DNA from: Gadus chalcogrammus
Taxonomy: Eukaryota > Chordata > Actinopteri > Gadiformes > Gadidae
Direction: 5' to 3'
DNA length: 64,000 nt
Assembly (NCBI RefSeq): GCF_026213295.1
Contig: NC_079418.1
Location: forward strand, 2,851,887 to 2,915,886
A program made the translations under genes and the position numbers. Shown here in pieces: positions 1 through 10,288 of this stretch (position 1 is the stretch's first letter; every line of letters starts with the position of its first letter). Under the pieces are notes generated by a model. That model did no database searches. It was not told where the DNA came from and worked only from the letters and a program-made list of their open reading frames with translations.

Positions 1-180
1 GAGAAGAGACTTGTTTGTCATAAGAGGGTACCCTATCGACGTGTTGAGCTTCACCAGTTGATTTATATGTGGGTCAGTAAGGTGACAGAATTCAGACTTT
101 GTTCCAGTAGAGAAATTATTCAAACGTTCATTTTCAAGGCTATTGTATACATTTTTTTGTGTTGTAGTTTAAGCACAGTT
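1..180 (+). repeat. Segmental duplicate of NLR upstream region
   Basis: This segment closely matches 13812-13995, the stretch about 260 bases upstream of the NLR start codon. Shared words include the run around the cataagagg...accctatcga motif and the identical block attcagactttgttccagta. Both copies then diverge. The first copy runs into a minisatellite and the second into NLR exon 1. I infer that the NLR 5' flank is duplicated locally, as expected in a tandem NLR cluster. No NLR coding exon follows the first copy. Confidence 0.75.
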
Positions 181-183
181 ACA

Positions 184-840
184 ACCACAGAGACGAGGTT
201 GTGTAGCTCAGTGACGAGGCTGTGTACCTCAGAGACGAGGTTGTGTACCTCAGAGACAACCTTGTGTACCTCTCAGAGACGACGTTGTGTACCTTAGAGA
301 CGAGGTTGTGTATCTCAGAGACGAGGTTGTGTACCTCTCATAGACAAAGTTGTGTACCTCTCAGATACGAGGTAGTGTACCTCTCAGGGACGAGGTTGTG
401 TTTCTCAGAGACGAGGCTGTGTACCTCAGAGACGAGGTTGTGTACCTCTCAGATACGAGGTTGTGAACCTCTCAGAGACGACGTTGTGTACCTCAGAGAC
501 TAGATTGTGTATCTCAGAGACGAGGTTGTGTACCTCTCATAGACGAGGTTGTGTACCTCAGAGACGAGGTTGTGTATCTAAGAGACGAGGTTGTGTACCT
601 CTCAGAGACAACTTTGTGTACCTCAGAGACGACGTTGTGTATCTCAGAGACGAGGTTGTGTACCTCTCATAGACGAGGTTGTGTACCTCTCAGATACGAG
701 GTAGTGTACCTCTCAGGGACGAGGTTGTGTTTCTCAGAGATGAGGTTGTGTACCTCTCAGAGGTTGTGTACCTCTCATAGACGAGGTTGTGTATCTCAGA
801 GGCGAGGTAGTGTACCTCTCAGAGATGAGGTTGTGTACCC
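184..840 (+). repeat. Minisatellite, 21/23-bp unit
   Basis: About 28 tandem copies of a unit reading gagacgaggttgtgtacctc plus one to three bases. Units are 21 or 23 bp with scattered substitutions such as acgttg and aactttg. Because 21 is a multiple of three, several short overlapping reading frames of ETRLCTS-like heptads stay open. No start context, splice site or homology suggests a protein, so I treat these frames as by-products. Confidence 0.9.
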
Positions 841-1320
841 CTAGTCCAGTGAACTGCACCACACTGTTCGAGGCTACACCTACATCCCCGTCCAGTGAAC
901 TGGCTACCTCATCGTCCTCCGCAGTAAGGACCCTGGCCTCTACTCGATCTTTCTCGAATTCCACTTTTGAAACCTTTTCTCTGACTGACTTGTTTTAGAA
1001 ACCCTTCAATCTCCGTTCCTTCACTTGCATTTATAATTTCATAACTTTATACCGTTTGGGGCGGAACGCATTTGAATCACTTAATAGAAAAAAAAAAAAT
1101 ACATTTTATAATTATTGCAGTACGAGTGATTAAATACAGAAGCAATGTTTTTTATACCAAGTACAAGACATTTATAACTTCATAAAATAACATTGATTTC
1201 AAGCTAAATCTTTGTTTTGCAATGAATGTCAATGTTATGTGAATTAATTAAATGAAATATAAGAAAATAAATTAGAAATATAAAGTGCAGCTCGTTCCGT
1301 TGATATTGGGACGCGGAGGA
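841..1320. other. AT-rich interval without recognised gene
   Basis: The first 150 bases are moderately GC-rich and open in two frames, with nothing recognisable. The rest is AT-rich with short homopolymers. I see no RNA gene, transposon terminus or exon here. Confidence 0.5.
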
Positions 1321-1374
1321 ATGAGGTTGTAGTTTAGGTTCAGCTCTGGTCTCTAGTAGTAGAGCTGGCCCATG

Positions 1375-1900
1375 TGAGGTCATGATAACAGCTGACTGAT
1401 GTAAAGCTATAACAGCTTATTGTTAGTGTGATGGTTTAGAGCAGGATAACAGCTGACTGATATAAAGTTATAACAGCTTATTGTTAGTGTGATGGTTTAG
1501 AGCAGGATAACAGCTGACTGATATAAAGTTATAACAGCTTTTTGTTAGTGTGATGGTTTAGAGCAGGATAACAGCTGACTGATGTAAAGTTACAACAGCT
1601 TATTGTTAGTGTGATGGTTTAGAGCAGGATAACAGCTGACTGATATAAAGTTATAACAGCTTACTGTTAGTGTGATGGTTTAGAGCAGGATAACAGCTGA
1701 CTGATATAAAGTTATAACAGCTTATTGTTAGTGTGATGGTTTAGAGCAGGATAACAGCTGACTGATATAAAGTTATAACAGCTTATTGTTAGTGTGATGG
1801 TTTAGAGCAGGATAACAGCTGACTGATAGAAAGTTATAACAGCTTATTGTTTGTGCGATGGTTTAGATCAGGATTACAAAAAAATAAAACAAAGCTTATT
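1375..1900 (+). repeat. Minisatellite, 61-bp unit
   Basis: Between eight and nine copies of a 61-bp unit containing caggataacagctgactgat, a variable ataaagttataacagctta block and ttgttagtgtgatggttta. Copies differ by one to three bases. The array decays at about 1860, where an A-rich stretch replaces part of the last unit. Confidence 0.92.
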
Positions 1901-2016
1901 GTTAGTGTGATGAGCTCCATGTTAAAACATTCAATAAGAATATAGAATGTCATCACTAATTAAATTAAATTCAAATCACTTTATTCGTCCCCAAGGGTCT
2001 ATTTAAAGGGGGGCTT

Positions 2017-2061
2017 ATAGGTCCCCTATAAGTTACTAATGGTCACTTATAGGGGACCTAT
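2017..2061. repeat. Perfect 17-bp inverted repeat (hairpin)
   Basis: Bases 2017-2033 (ataggtcccctataagt) are the exact reverse complement of 2045-2061, with an 11-base loop. It sits in an otherwise unremarkable AT-rich spacer upstream of the L2-like LINE and could be the core of a small palindromic element. Confidence 0.85.
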
Positions 2062-2538
2062 TATGCTTTTTCGACTTTTATGACCTATAAACGTTGTTAT
2101 AATGATTGATAGTCATGTTTAACCATACTAAAGTGTCAAATAATGACGTACATGCATTTCAACATATTCCCTGCTGACAGTCTGGGGTGGCTGTGCAGAG
2201 CGCTAAACACTCGGAACAACGTTTGCGATTCACTTGTTCACATTTCCGGGAAATCATCTACGTAGAGGCACTCCTGCCACGTCCCCATATGCCTCGTCAA
2301 ATCTGCTTGCAGACCTGCTTCGCAGGTCTTTCGGAAGGTAACCAATCACAACGGAGTGGGGTTGGCAGGAGGGGGGCGAGGGGGCGGAGAAGGACGAAAC
2401 CGAGCATGAGAGAGAGAATGCTGAAGGAGTCATTAATAAGAAATTAAGACGAGAAAAGTAGTATAATTGGGTCTCTTTTAAGCTCACCATGTCCAGTATA
2501 CACCATGCCTACACCCAAACAGGTTAGGCTCAAAACTG

Positions 2539-3054
2539 TTGAGGGACAATCTTCTCTTCTCGCTTTACGCACAGGCCACAATCTTGCCATGGTCTGACGC
2601 ACAGGCCACAATCAGAGCACAGGTTGAGAAGAAGCGAGACTACAGCCTCCCCCACACAACTACTCTGCCACTATCTGACACACAGATAGCAGACAGCCCA
2701 CAGACCTTGAAGAGAGACAACAGCCCGCCCAACGCCATCAACACTGTGCCCTCCCCCATCGCTGATGCTGGCTTGGCGAGGAACGGCCACCCCCCTCCTC
2801 TGCACTCCCCCATCGACGATGACCTCCAGCCTCATCTCTCCCATAGCCACAACAACAACTCCAGCTGGGATAGAGTCTCCGATGTCTCCCTTTACGATTT
2901 TCCAGCCGAATTTAAGAAACTGGAATATGCTGGCATCAAACTTGCATCTGTGTCAATGATAGCATCGCCACGTCATGGCCGCAGGCTTCTATCACCCAGG
3001 AGGATGGCGCCCCACCCCCACCACCGTACTGATAGTAGTCCTGAGTATTACTGA
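2539..3054 (+). CDS. Possible LINE ORF1-like upstream frame
   Basis: A 171-residue open frame lies just 5' of the endonuclease frame. It is rich in Pro, Ser, His and Asn and ends with TGA about 70 bases before the next frame. I see no coiled coil, RRM or zinc knuckle and recognise no family. Its position matches the ORF1 slot of an L2-like LINE, but it could also be untranslated leader. Confidence 0.35.
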   Translation: MRDNLLFSLYAQATILPWSDAQATIRAQVEKKRDYSLPHTTTLPLSDTQIADSPQTLKRDNSPPNAINTVPSPIADAGLARNGHPPPLHSPIDDDLQPHLSHSHNNNSSWDRVSDVSLYDFPAEFKKLEYAGIKLASVSMIASPRHGRRLLSPRRMAPHPHHRTDSSPEYY

Positions 3055-3120
3055 GACAAAAAAGGGTTCAGCCGTAGACACAGTATAAAGGAAGTTTCTC
3101 ATAATCTGCTGAACCCAAGG

Positions 3121-6100
3121 TTGCCTACGTCAAAGCAGGGCAACTTTCACATTCATGCTGTAACCACTAAGAGAGTAAACAAAGGGAAACTTAGACACAC
3201 TGCTAACCTCACAAATCTCATATCTATTGCCTCCAAACCAAAAACAACCTTAAAGCCTATCAACAGCACCATCAGGATGGCTCTACTTAATGTGAGGTCT
3301 CTTAATAACAAATAATTTTTAGTTAATGATTTTATTAACACTTCCAAACTGGATTTTATGTTTTTAACTGAAACATGGCTGGAACAAAATAACAGTGCAA
3401 CCGTTCTGATAGAGACAGCTCCTCCCGACTATAACTTTTTTGATGCATGTAGATCTGGAAAAAGAGGTGGAGGGGTTGCTGCTATATTTAAAAATGTATT
3501 TCAGGGGAAACAGATGTTATTTGGTGATTTTCCATCGTTCGAATACCTTAGTGCTGTATTGAAATGCTCCCCCAGAGTTCTCCTATTAATTATTTACAGG
3601 CCACCCACATATTCTGCAAATTTTTTCGATGAATTCACAGAATTATTGTCTAGCATCTCCACAGAATTTGACTGTCTAGTTATAACTGGTGACTTCAATT
3701 TTCATACTGATGATTTGAATGACAAATGTGCAAAAAAACTTTTTACCATTTTGGACACATTTGAACTGTCTCAACATGTGAAAGAGGCTACTCATTGTAA
3801 GGGGCACACTCTAGACCTGGTTATCACAAAGGGCCTCAATGTTTCTGATCTCTCTGTGACTGATCCTTCCTTGTCTGACCACTTTTGTGTTTTCTTTAAC
3901 ATATCTTTTATTCCCGACATACAGAAAAAATCAAACACTGTCAAAAAACGGTATATCAATGAAGATTCTTATGTACTTTTTAAAAAGGCCATCTCCTTGC
4001 TACCACCTCTAAGCCCATGTTCTGCTGATGATCTTGTAGAAAACTTTAATTTGAAAATTTTGAAAGTCATAGATGTCATTGCACCTTATAAGGTTAAAAC
4101 GATTTCTGGAAAGCAAAAGGCACCCTGGAGAAAAGCTGCTTCTGTAACAGCACAGAAAAAGGAATGCAGGAAGGTTGAACGCATCTGGCGTAAAACAAAA
4201 CTTCATATTCACCATGATATCTATAAAGAGAGCCTCCGTGCCTACAATTTAGACTTAAAAAATGCTAGAGAAACATTTTTCTCCAATATCATTAAAACCA
4301 ACACTAATAATGCAAAAACCCTATTTGCAACTGTTGACAGACTGACCAACCCCCCAATAGAAATTCCACCTGATCTCCATTCCACGCAGAAATGCAATGA
4401 GTTTGCAGCTTTTTATATTGATAAAATTGAAGGTATCAGACGAGCCATCAATATCTCCACGTCAAACAAAAATGTTGGACTACCACCCTGTTCAGGCAAA
4501 AATTACGTGGCAAGGATGGCATGCTTTAATGTTATAGACTCTCAAAATCTTGTGGAAACTGTGACACAACTAAAGCCATCCACCTGTTGCCTTGATACTA
4601 TACCTACCAACCTCTTTAAGAATGTTTTCGACTGCCTAGCAGTAGACATATTGCAGATAGTTAACAACTCTCTCCAGTCAGGCAAGTTCCCAAAAGCTTT
4701 GAAAACTGCAGTTATTAAACCCCTTTTAAAAAAGCGGATCCTAGATGCCTCTATTATTAACAACTACAGACCAATATCAAATCTACCCTTCATAAGTAAA
4801 ATCATTGAGAAAGTTGTCCTCCAGCAACTAAATCACTTCCTGGCATCAACTGGTTGCTATGACACCTTCCAATCAGGATTTCGACCCCTGCACAGCACTG
4901 AGACCGCCCTTATTAAAGTTGTAAACGACATCCGTCTTAACACAGACTCTGGCAAAACCTCAATACTAATGCTACTTGACCTCAGTGCTGCATTCGACAC
5001 TGTAGACCATACATTACTTCTGGAAAGGTTAGAAAACTGGGTGGGGCTTTCAGGCACTGTCTTAAATTGGTTCAGGTCCTACCTACAAAATAGGAACTAC
5101 TTTGTTTCCATTGGCGACTTTGTATCAGAATCAACCAATGTGACATGTGGAGTCCCACAAGGTTCGATCTTAGGACCCTCTTTATTCAACATCTACATGC
5201 TCCCACTAGGGCAAATCATGCAAAATAACAATATTGACCATCATTGCTATGCTGATGACACGCAAATCTATGTATCGCTATCACCAAATGACTATCGGCC
5301 CATAGATCTGCTGTGCCAGTGCATTGAGCAAGTGAAGGAATGGATGTGCCGAAATTTCCTTCAACTAAATGAGGACAAAACAGAGATAATTGTATTTGGT
5401 TCTAAAACGGAAAGGCTTAAAGTAACCCAACACCTTCACTCTATATAAATGCAGTCCATTCACTCTCTGTCCCTGAAAACCTCAATCAAAGCCAGAAATC
5501 TAGGGGTTATCATGGATTCAGATTTACATTTTGACAGTCACATCAAATCAGTTACAAAATCGGCATATTATCACCTTAAAAATATAGCAAGACTTAGAGG
5601 GCTCATGTCCACCGAAGACTTACAAAAACTTGTACATGCCTTTATCACTAGTAAGCTTGAATACTGCAATGGTCTCCTCACAGGTCTCCCAAAACAAACT
5701 GAGGAAGCTTCAGCTTGTTCAGAATGCTGCTGCTAGAGTTCTAACAAAGACCAAAAAATTTGATCATATTACACCAATTCTGAAATCGTTACATTGGCTT
5801 CCTGTAGGTCAGAGAATTGATTTTAAAATCATGTTGCTAACCTAGAAATCCCTACATGGTTTAGGCCCAAAATACTTAACTGATATGCTTCCACTACATC
5901 AGCCTTCTAGACCACTAAGATCCTCTGAGACCAATCTGTTAATTATCCCCAGAGTAAACACAAAACATGGGAAAGCAGGATTTAGTTACTATGCAACAAA
6001 TAGCTGGAATAAACTCCCAGAGGATTTAAGACTTGCCCCAACTCTGAGCACCTTTAAAACAAGACTGAAGACTTTTATGTTTGCTATAGCTTTCTGCTAA
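3121..6100 (+). pseudogene. L2-like LINE ORF2 (endonuclease-reverse transcriptase), inactivated
   Basis: ORF2 would nick target DNA and copy LINE RNA by target-primed reverse transcription. The endonuclease starts at the LNVRSLNNK motif (about 3289). It continues through LTETWL (3364), GDFNFH (about 3691) and SDHF (about 3877). The RT contains DLSAAFDTVDH (about 4980), GVPQGSILGP (about 5149) and YADDTQIY (YADD at 5248-5259), with a C-terminal domain ending near 6100. Lesions are TAA at 3313, TAA at 5446 and TAG at 5843, plus a one-base frameshift near 5690. The intervening frames otherwise stay open, with 696 codons uninterrupted. This copy cannot encode one intact protein. Confidence 0.88.
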
Positions 6101-6330
6101 AATCTTAAATACATTGCACTTTCTAAAAAGCTTTTTTAACTTTGCCTTTATTTTCTATTTTAATACTAAAATGTATTTTTCTATTCTACCCATTTCTTTG
6201 CATATGTTTTTCTTTTACTTATCTATTATTTTATTTTATTGTATGACAATGTTTATATGTGAAGCACTTTGAGTCTGCCTTGTGTATGAAAAGTGCTATA
6301 TAAATAAAGTTGCCTTGCCTTGCCTTGCCT

Positions 6331-7008
6331 ATTCAGAATTCAAAACATTTATTAACAAATATGTTATTTTTTGCCAAGCGGAGCCAGCCAGTCCTGTGTA
6401 CGTATGAAAATTAGCCATGTTCGCCAAACAGAAGAAAGACGTGTTGAAAAGTCATACTATAAACGGCTAGCAAGCAAAAGCTAAACCAGAGTGTATCACT
6501 CACACACTTGGGTCCATTCTAACTTAAGGTAAGAGGCTATCTTTTAAATCTTTGCAGTGACTGAATTGTGATGATAGAACTGGGACATAGGGTGCACTGT
6601 GCATAAGATGAGGGTGTGCAACTGTGTGCATGCATGTCCTTTCCGGCTTCGGCATACTGCATGGTTATGAAGACTTTGTGGTTGGTTGTGGTCTTAGTGA
6701 AGCAGCCTAGCCTTGCAAGTTGGAGCAGCCCTACTTGTTTACGTGCGTGCGAGAGGGAGAGAGAGAGCGCGCGCACGAGAGAGAGCACACCTGCTGTGGT
6801 GATGTTTGACTTGTTGTGTAAAATGTTGTCAGCATCCGCCGTGGTTGGACGAATGTGCTTTGTGTATGTGTTCAATGATGTATCTGTCTGATCGTATTTG
6901 CTGTAGATGGATTGTTAAATAATGTCACACGATCGGTCATACTGCAGGCTTTCATTCGCAAGTGCACTGATTGCGTGCCAGTCTCCGATAGGCCATAGGC
7001 CTACCCAG
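6331..7008. other. Interval without recognised gene
   Basis: It follows the LINE tail. It contains a gagagagagcgcgcgc microsatellite near 6750-6785 and short open frames on both strands that look random. I see no exon, RNA gene or paired transposon terminus. Confidence 0.45.
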
Positions 7009-7080
7009 GGGTGGACTGGGACCAAAATTCAGCCCTGGCATTTTCTGTCCAGACCAGCCCACTACATTATCAGCAGACAC
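7009..7080 (+). mobile_element. hAT-like terminus fragment (caggggtggactggg)
   Basis: It starts caggggtggactgggacc and is closely similar to both ends of the hAT at 32485-34041. An inverted copy of its inner part (7041-7075) lies at 10081-10115, which points to one rearranged element spanning this interval or to two fragments. No matching outer right terminus or target duplication was found. Confidence 0.55.
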
Positions 7081-7226
7081 TATATATAAGTCCACAAATC
7101 TCACACCATATCCTCTCATGTATACTACAAAGGAGAGTCATATTCCTTGATAGCAGTTAACAAATAAAGCACATAACTATGAACTCAAGGACTAAAATTG
7201 ACAGCTATAGCAATCAATCAATCAAG

Positions 7227-7780
7227 AGCAAGTCCTCGAACATGGACGGAGGGGGAACAACTCCTCAGGCTCTCACATGTCAAGTGCTCAACCTGAGAGG
7301 GAAATGGATACATTATTAAGCCTCTAATTATCACAAATTAAGTATTAAGTAAACATAAAAAATGATAAACTCACCAGACTAGAGGAGACTCAACAGCCAA
7401 ACTTTGGTGCAGTGAATGCAGAGAGTGGAGTCAGAGAGAGAGCAAGTCCTCGAACATGGCAGAGGGGGAACAACTCCTCAGGCTCTCACATGTCAAGTGT
7501 TCAACCTGAGAGGGACATGGATACATTATTAATTCTGAAAAATAAAGAAAATGTTTTCCTCTGTCCTGCACCTAGAGTTGAAAACGTTTTGGATGTGCGT
7601 TTCTTTTAATACTTTTTTTTAAATATTATAATTATGAAGTATGAATTTATATAACATTCAAAAATACATGATAAACTTACCAAATTCTAACAGTAGTCCC
7701 AAATGAGAGAACAAGTCAACGTATAGAACAGAGGGAGAACGACTCCTCAAATATATCAGAACAACCTGTAATGGAGAATA
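7227..7780 (+). repeat. Tandem duplication, ~213-bp unit
   Basis: The block beginning gagcaagtcctcgaacatgg occurs at about 7227 and again at about 7440, offset 213 bases. Both copies include the ggaacaactcctcaggctct run. A more diverged third copy starts near 7700. The units contain no convincing coding frame. The duplicated stretch may be the interior of the hAT-like fragment that begins at 7009. Confidence 0.75.
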
Positions 7781-8040
7781 ATTTATAATTGAGTGTACAT
7801 GATCACACCATTAAGGATAAACACATAAGCACAATAAAACTTCTAAAAGCATCAGTAAAATGACAAATAATGAATTACTACATCCATAATGTGTGATGTG
7901 TGATAATAACAATAATATTAAATATTTCTCGCCTTATCAGTGGAGCTCTCGTAGGGTTTAAAAGGGTTTCTTTACCGGCGTTGCTATGGTTACCGGTCTC
8001 GCGTGTTCCAACGGTTTATTCAATACTTCAGTCTATATTT

Positions 8041-8160
8041 AAGCAATAGATCACGCCAGGCTGTGGTATGTGCTCATTATACCACTGTTAAGGGGCGTTC
8101 AGCCCCGACGCGCAGCGGAGGGCCGGCGACCCCCTTCAAAATATGTACAGTATGATTCAA
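8041..8160 (+). repeat. Truncated foldback element
   Basis: It starts aagcaatagatcacgccagg and continues into a GC-rich core (ccccgacgcgcagcggaggg). It is nearly identical to 37767-37880 but lacks the right arm found there. It is a truncated relative of the palindromic element in that block. Confidence 0.75.
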
Positions 8161-8339
8161 AATTAATATCAAGCAATAATCAAGCAACATTGGGAACATT
8201 TTTAAATAACATAGAAAAAACAGGCCACATATTTAACTAAACTTAACAAAAATTCGCCAAACTTCTCCTCCGATCTCTCTCTATCGCTCACACACGTCCT
8301 CTGCCCCGCTGTGTTTGCTCTCGCTGTCATCTCGAGTAG

Positions 8340-8890
8340 GGTCTGTCTGCGTCCTGCAAGACGGAGGCGTAACTTGTACTAGGAGGCGAAACTTGTACTT
8401 TTCTAAATCGCGGTCCACGCGAGATCTTCTCTTTTCGCGCTAAAAAAAAGAGCCTTGTAAATCACGGTTAACACGAGATCTTCCCTGAAGTCGGATCTTC
8501 AGATATTAAGTAAAACGCTTGCTTGGCGAACAAGGAGGTGGAGACGTTCGTCTGCATTCTTGGGGAGGAAGACGTTGTTTACGATGTTTACATCCGGCCT
8601 ACCTTAAAGGCTACTGTCGGCGGTGGAAACGCGACCTCGGAACTGAGCTGGGCTATACCGCCCCCTCCCTACCGCACCTTTGCGAACCGAACCGTTCCGC
8701 ACCCTGCAGTGGAAACGTGGCAATACAGATCACTTCCGCGATTTAGGTGAGTACTAGACACGCCTCCGACTACAAGTTACGCCTCCGACTACAAGTTACG
8801 CCTCCTACTACAAGTTACGCCTCCTCCGACTACAAGTTACGCCTCCTACTACAAGTTACGCCTACTTCTTGCAGGACGCAGACAGATACT
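8340..8890. repeat. Inverted-repeat unit with internal 19-22 bp tandem repeats
   Basis: The left edge (about 8341-8380, ctgtctgcgtcctgcaaga then ggcgtaacttgtac) is the inverse of the right edge (about 8850-8890). Next to the right edge are five tandem copies of a cgcctccgactacaagtta unit (8760-8870), and two inverted copies lie at the left edge. A 75-codon frame at 8523-8750 is not recognisable. It looks like a small TIR-bounded non-autonomous element. Confidence 0.6.
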
Positions 8891-10285
8891 ATTGGTCATC
8901 GCTCCCCAGCTGCTCCGCTTCCACCGGCTCCGCCCAAAGCACGTTTTCTCTGACGTATTCAAAAACTCTCCGGTCAACCTCACTGAAACGGCCACTTTGA
9001 GGACCACGGTAGGATTTGCGCTGACTGTTGACGTCTTTGAGACGTTATTTTGGTGCTCGCCATCTTCTTACGTTACACTCCGTGACCCCAAACTTCTTGG
9101 CAGCTTGGCAGTTGTTACTTGACTCTGCCTTATTGACAACCATTATTTAAAAATTGGCATCATAGCTCCTCCGCTGTTGTTGATTGACCTGACCCACTTT
9201 TGAGCCACTTGTCTCTAATGGTCAGCCTGTCTTTAAACACCGGTAACGGTCTGGTTGTTAAGGACGCTGGACTACTTCTTCCCGGAACCAATTTCTGGCG
9301 CAACCTGCGGCCACGAATGTGTATTGACATTTAAAGGGAGAGGCGAAGAAGAGAAACTGCGCTCTGAATACTAGACCCCGAATATAAGACGACCCAACTT
9401 TTTCAGACCTATTTCGAGGGGAAAAAAGTCTGTCTTATATTCGGACCAATACGGTAATTAACTGCATACTTGTGACAACATATTAGCCCAGAGTTGAAGG
9501 GCTGTGGCTGTTAGTAGTTGTGGTTGATTTTGTTTAAATATGCCGAATTGTGATATTATGGGTTATTAATGTTCAGATGATTTAGCTAAGCTAGCTAACA
9601 GCTTCTAACGTCAGCAGTCTCTTGTTGCCACAGCATCAGTAAACATTGACATGGACTAATGAGCTGTAAATGGAGATGCAGAATCATGCTGTATTGTAAA
9701 TACAGATGAGATACTTTGAATTTTAGCACAAAATACAAGTAAACCTATAGGAAACAATGGTTTTAACTAATGCTGGGCTTACCCAAAAAGATTTTCACAT
9801 TCACAGACTAAAAGCTGCAAGAGAGAATTTAGCGTTGGATCAAGTGTGATATTTAACAAGGGTTTTGTAGATATGTAGATATGGGGGTTGGAGATGCAGC
9901 GACCACAGGATGTCTGTTAACTTCCTGTTCAGGTTTCACACCTTTCAGCACAAGAGACACAAACTTGAAAAACAAAAACAAAAAAAAGCGGATGTATGTA
10001 TGTCGGATGTATGTACTCGATTAAATTGTTTTAATAAAGTACATACAGGGTTCTTCCCGTTCGTCTCGTCCCACCCCTAGTGCTGATAATGTAGTGGGCT
10101 GGTCTGGACAGAAAATGCCCTTTAAATAGCTGAAGAAAAGCTGTTTATTGGGAGCAGAACGTCCACCGGCGCCCGCGTATATCTGGCCCCGCGGACGTGA
10201 TTGAGGCCCACACTGTTGGTGGGCGGGGGTTACACATTTTTCAGTGCTACGGCTCACGCCTAGGGATAACCAAATAGCGATAGCC
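8891..10285. other. Interval of repeat debris without recognised gene
   Basis: It contains a near-palindrome at 9378-9444, where ccgaatataagac pairs with gtcttatattcgg. Near 10066-10115 it contains a cccacccctag hAT-type terminus joined to an inverted copy of 7041-7075. No convincing exon is seen. Confidence 0.5.
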
Positions 10286-10288
10286 TTA

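Larger units (their letters stand above)
2460..6330 (+). mobile_element. L2-like LINE, nearly full length, degenerate
   Basis: A non-LTR retrotransposon on the plus strand with an upstream open frame, an APE-type endonuclease and a reverse transcriptase. Its 3' terminus carries agtgctatataaataaag followed by tandem ttgcc/ccttg repeats at 6308-6330, which is the tail form of L2-clade LINEs in fish. The RT block has the L2-style DLSAAFDTVDH and YADD motifs. The 5' boundary is approximate. Few lesions are present (three in-frame stops and one frameshift), so the insertion is fairly recent. Confidence 0.85.

Noticed and set aside
1375..1900. Possible CRISPR-like array
   Set aside because: Units are contiguous 61-bp tandem copies without unique spacers, and the genome is eukaryotic. 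It is a minisatellite.
10259..10280. ctagggata word as left end of the hAT whose right end is at 13717
   Set aside because: The 8-mers outside the two ends do not match and similarity stops after a few bases.
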